Below are positions 6,283-8,419 of a DNA stretch of 8,419 bases, piece by piece. Origin of the DNA: an uncultured Bacilli bacterium (GTDB taxonomy: Bacteria > Bacillota_I > Bacilli_A > RF39 > UBA660); contig CANPYU010000042.1 in assembly GCA_947588665.1 (NCBI GenBank), forward strand, positions 1 to 8,419, read 5' to 3'. The notes under the pieces were generated by a model. That model made no database searches and had not been told where the DNA came from. It worked only from the letters and a program-made list of their open reading frames with translations. Numbering within the stretch: position 1 is the stretch's first letter; every line of letters starts with the position of its first letter. Made by a program: the position numbers and the translations under genes.

Positions 6283-6573
6283 CTTATTTTTTAAAGCTAT
6301 TTTATTTAAGAGATTTAATTTAACATAAGTTCTACCTAATATAAAGGCAAGGGATGAGGCAAATAAAAGAATTGCTAAAAGGATACTTGTTAGATGTTCT
6401 TTTTCATATTTAAAAGATAATACTAAAATAATAATAGCACAAATAAAGCCTAAGATAGAGAATATTGATAATCTTGATAGACGTGCATTTATATCAGTTT
6501 TATATTCTTTTTGATATATTTTTTTTATTTCCTTTTTTTGCTCTTTAGTTAATCTTTGATAATATTTTTGCAT
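6274..6573 (-). CDS. Small two-helix membrane protein of unknown function
   Basis: I do not recognise this family. The 99-residue product has a very basic and charged N-terminal region (1-35, with KEQKKEIKKIYQKEYK, likely helical and cytoplasmic), two hydrophobic helices (about 36-53 and 60-80) joined by the short loop SFKYEKEH, and a basic tail ending KNKKK. Both ends should be cytoplasmic by the positive-inside rule. The ATG at 6573 is chosen because GAGGTG (6586-6581) lies 7 nt upstream. An in-frame ATG five codons earlier sits at the edge of that site and would encode the Shine-Dalgarno sequence itself. The gene has its own promoter, divergent from the PF06541 gene and convergent with trxA, so it is a monocistronic unit. 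Signs of a real gene are the clean start signals, the two well-formed helices and the terminator. No catalytic residues are evident. Confidence 0.8.
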   Translation of the reverse strand: MQKYYQRLTKEQKKEIKKIYQKEYKTDINARLSRLSIFSILGFICAIIILVLSFKYEKEHLTSILLAILLFASSLAFILGRTYVKLNLLNKIALKNKKK

Positions 6574-6592
6574 TTTTAGCCACCTCATCTAT

Positions 6593-6620
6593 ATTGTATC
6601 ATAAATAAAAAGAATTTACA
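6593..6620 (-). promoter_or_regulatory. Probable promoter of the small membrane-protein gene, extended -10
   Basis: On the minus strand TACAAT (6598-6593) is preceded by TGA (TGATACAAT). TGTAAA (6620-6615), 16 bp upstream, is a weak -35 on the same six bases that read TTTACA for the opposite gene. The -10 ends 19 bp before the ATG, giving a leader of about 13 nt. Confidence 0.55.
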
Positions 6621-6643
6621 TTAATTATTTTGCATGTTATAAT
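6615..6643 (+). promoter_or_regulatory. Strong promoter of the PF06541 gene
   Basis: TTTACA (6615-6620, five of six consensus bases), a 17-bp spacer and consensus TATAAT (6638-6643) preceded by TGT. This is the best sigma-A-like match in the window. The leader would be about 12-15 nt. Confidence 0.75.
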
Positions 6644-6661
6644 TTTAGGGATAAAGGTGAT

Positions 6662-7306
6662 ATGATGAGGAAAAGACCAGAAGTAAAAGATTTGGTTTGG
6701 TTATTTGTTATAGGAGGGTTATTAGGCTTTATTTTAGAGACGGTTTGGTATTTAATAAAGCATGGAGTAATTATTAATAAACAAGGATTATTATATGGGC
6801 CTTTTAAGCCTATATATGGATTTGGACTTATTATAATAGTTTTATTAATGGTAAAATTTCAGGATAAGAAGTTATGGCAAAAGTTTATACTAGGAGTTAT
6901 AATTGGAAGTGCTTTTGAATATTTTGGGAGTATTTTTCAAGAAGTATTTTTGGGAACTTCTACTTGGAATTATGGGGCATTTAAACTTAGTTTAGGGAGT
7001 AGACTTTATATTCCATATTGTCTTATTTGGGGAGTAATCGCCATTATAGTCGTGGATTTTTTGTATCCTTTGTTCTTAAAAGTTATAAGTAAAGTTCCTT
7101 TAAAAATATATAATTTTATTACTTATTTTTTAATAATATTTATGGTGGTTAATTTAAGTTTAACAACAGTTGCAATAATGCGATATAGTGCAAGAGCAAG
7201 AAGAAAAGATAATACTAATTTTATATATAGAGTTATTGATGAAGTATACACCGATGAATATATGCGAAAAAAGTTTCCTAAGTTGAAGATTATTAATAAA
7301 AAATAA
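6662..7306 (+). CDS. PF06541 family multi-spanning membrane protein (putative ABC-transporter type IV / CmpB-like)
   Basis: The 214-residue protein belongs to the widespread Bacillota/Actinobacteria family annotated as putative ABC-transporter type IV; no transport activity has been firmly shown and no ATPase gene is nearby. Family hallmarks visible are GGLLGFILETVWY with E26, QGLLYGPFKPIYGFG (41-55), AFEYFGSIFQEVF (84-96) with two membrane Glu residues, TWNY (101-104), SRLY and LIWG (121-124). About five hydrophobic segments (11-33, 50-66, 72-92, 113-139, 148-172) precede a basic cytoplasmic tail (174-214, RYSARARRK...NTNFIYRVIDEVYTDEYMRKKFPKL) typical of the family. The start could be ATG 6662 or ATG 6665: AAAGGTG ends at 6659, so 6665 gives the more normal 5-nt spacing and would shorten the protein by one residue. 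It is transcribed alone from its own promoter, and no clear terminator follows. Confidence 0.85.
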   Translation: MMRKRPEVKDLVWLFVIGGLLGFILETVWYLIKHGVIINKQGLLYGPFKPIYGFGLIIIVLLMVKFQDKKLWQKFILGVIIGSAFEYFGSIFQEVFLGTSTWNYGAFKLSLGSRLYIPYCLIWGVIAIIVVDFLYPLFLKVISKVPLKIYNFITYFLIIFMVVNLSLTTVAIMRYSARARRKDNTNFIYRVIDEVYTDEYMRKKFPKLKIINKK

Positions 7307-7376
7307 ATTTATGGTGGTTTAGATATTTACTTTAATTGAAACTTATTATATTTAGATGTAATTTTTTATCTACAAT

Positions 7377-7404
7377 ATACTTTAACTAAAAAGTATGATA
7401 AAAT
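7377..7404 (+). promoter_or_regulatory. Probable promoter of the right-edge gene with an inverted repeat on its spacer
   Basis: TAAAAT (7399-7404) preceded by TGA is an extended -10; no good -35 is seen (TATACT at 7376-7381, 17 bp upstream, is poor). ATACTTT (7377-7383) and AAAGTAT (7390-7396) form a 7-bp inverted repeat with a 6-bp centre that fills the spacer and touches the TG, a position where a repressor could block the promoter. The rest of the 124-bp gap (7307-7430) holds only a weak TAGAT...ATCTA hairpin (7353-7372) without a U-tract. Confidence 0.5.
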
Positions 7405-7430
7405 ATAAATATTAAGGAGAGTAAATTATA

Positions 7431-8419
7431 ATGGGTGGGTATAGAGAGTTGAATTTAGTTTATAAATGGTGTTGGTTGTTGAAAGCTGAAGATATTAAGA
7501 AAGAACTTGAACAACAATTAGAAGGCTATAGTATTAAACGGGTAGAAAAGAAAAATAAAGAACGGATAATTTATTTTGAAGGCTTAGATGAAGAAAATAT
7601 AATGCTGGCAATTTCTTCTAAGAATATTAGTTTAATAAAATATGGTAATAATATTATTGAAAGAATTGATATTGATGAAAGAATGCTATTAAATGATAGA
7701 ATAATAGATAATAGACAAAGGGGAATTGTTTATTCTGTTATTCAAAAGAAATTTGCACTATCTAATAGATTTAAGAAAGTAGTTCTTACTGATTTAGTTG
7801 AGCAGAGATTTACTTTTACTAAAAATAAGATTTGTAATTTATGTAAATATGTTGATGATAATTGGGATTTAGCTAATTTACTTTTAGAGTTGAAGAAATT
7901 AGAGATTAAAAAAGATTTAAAAACTCAAAGTGATTTTTATTCTTTATTTTCAACACATATGAATAATTCTTTTAATTTAGAAAAAGTAGGGGATAATTAT
8001 TCGACAAGAACTTATTTAAATGGAGAGGATGTTTCAAATTTATTTAATATAGATGGTTCTCATATATTGGATAGGATATATGATTTATATAATGGAATAA
8101 TTAATCCAAGAAATGAAGAAGATATTAAACTTATTAATTTAGGATTATTATCACAAGATGTTTTTAATTTAAAAGAATTAAAGGGTATAAGTGAATATGA
8201 AGATTTTTTAATTGGCCCAACATCAATAAACCCTTCAGATGATTATCTTGCTTATATTACGGCATTTTTTTATAATCATTTTGGATTTAAGGGAGAAATT
8301 TTACTAAATAGAAATTCTATGTTACTTGCAATTATGTATCATATGAAAGAATTTGAGCTTGTTAAAAGATATAATAGAAAAAATATACCTATGATTGAAC
8401 ACCCAATAAAGTTAAATTG
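7431..8419 (+). CDS. Unrecognised protein, N-terminal 329 residues (partial, 3' end outside window)
   Basis: An unbroken frame runs from ATG 7431 to the window edge with no stop in 329 codons. AAGGAGA (7414-7420) lies 10 nt upstream and an extended -10 promoter precedes it, so the start is well supported. I recognise no domain. The protein looks soluble: no signal peptide and no membrane helix in the visible part. Residues 1-98 are rich in charged residues and alternating strands (YSIKRVEKKNKERIIYFEG; ENIMLAISSKNISLIKYG). Residues 99-180 look helical and contain one CxxC (C135-C138, KICNLCKYV), and 200-329 are mixed, with HILDRIYDLYNG (211-222) and a helix LLAIMYHMKEFELVKRY (298-314). Base and codon use match the neighbours, with no sign of recent transfer. 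A lone CxxC is too little to claim metal binding. It is separate from the PF06541 gene by 124 bp and has its own promoter. Confidence 0.8.
   Translation, partial: MGGYRELNLVYKWCWLLKAEDIKKELEQQLEGYSIKRVEKKNKERIIYFEGLDEENIMLAISSKNISLIKYGNNIIERIDIDERMLLNDRIIDNRQRGIVYSVIQKKFALSNRFKKVVLTDLVEQRFTFTKNKICNLCKYVDDNWDLANLLLELKKLEIKKDLKTQSDFYSLFSTHMNNSFNLEKVGDNYSTRTYLNGEDVSNLFNIDGSHILDRIYDLYNGIINPRNEEDIKLINLGLLSQDVFNLKELKGISEYEDFLIGPTSINPSDDYLAYITAFFYNHFGFKGEILLNRNSMLLAIMYHMKEFELVKRYNRKNIPMIEHPIKLN

Noticed and set aside
7353..7372. Terminator after the PF06541 gene (TAGAT ... ATCTA)
   Set aside because: The 5-bp stem has one G-C pair and is followed by CAATAT rather than a U-tract.

Overview
This is a very AT-rich, gene-dense chromosomal window from a low-GC Gram-positive bacterium. 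RNase HIII, a two-gene comEA-comEC competence operon, HolA next to comEC, CvpA and a PF06541 membrane protein all point to Bacillota. The extreme AT bias, Lys/Asn/Ile-rich proteins and small intergenic gaps recall the uncultured gut Bacilli that branch near Mollicutes; this placement is inference. Tryptophan is encoded by TGG and every visible gene end is TAA, so nothing here calls for the Mycoplasma code, in which TGA means Trp.

Layout. (1) 1-266: 3' end of a surface protein with a cadherin-like beta-sandwich segment and a C-terminal membrane anchor. (2) 267-403: a non-coding gap with three head-to-tail ~22-bp repeats, an 18-bp perfect palindrome and an extended -10 promoter. (3) 404-3197: comEA and comEC, overlapping by 32 bp; these encode the DNA receptor and the DNA-uptake channel. 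(4) 3256-4197: holA, the DNA polymerase III delta subunit (clamp loader), with its own promoter, ending in a terminator shared with the convergent rnhC. (5) 4207-5145 (minus): rnhC, RNase HIII. (6) 5146-5231: divergent promoter region, then cvpA and trxA, coupled by a TAATG junction and closed by a hairpin terminator. (7) 6274-6573 (minus): a small two-helix membrane protein, divergent from (8) 6662-7306, a PF06541 multi-spanning membrane protein. (9) 7431-8419: the first 329 codons of an unrecognised protein that runs off the window.

Functionally the left half is DNA traffic: capture (ComEA), transport (ComEC), clamp loading (HolA) and removal of RNA:DNA hybrids (RNase HIII). The rnhC / cvpA / trxA block resembles a stripped-down form of the Bacillus subtilis rnhC / zapA-cvpA-polX-mutS2-yshE-trxA neighbourhood. 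I see no mobile element, CRISPR array, rRNA or tRNA. The least explained items are the repeat-palindrome region before comEA, the unknown gene at the right edge, and a consistent promoter style: TGn extended -10 elements lying only 15-26 nt from the start codon.
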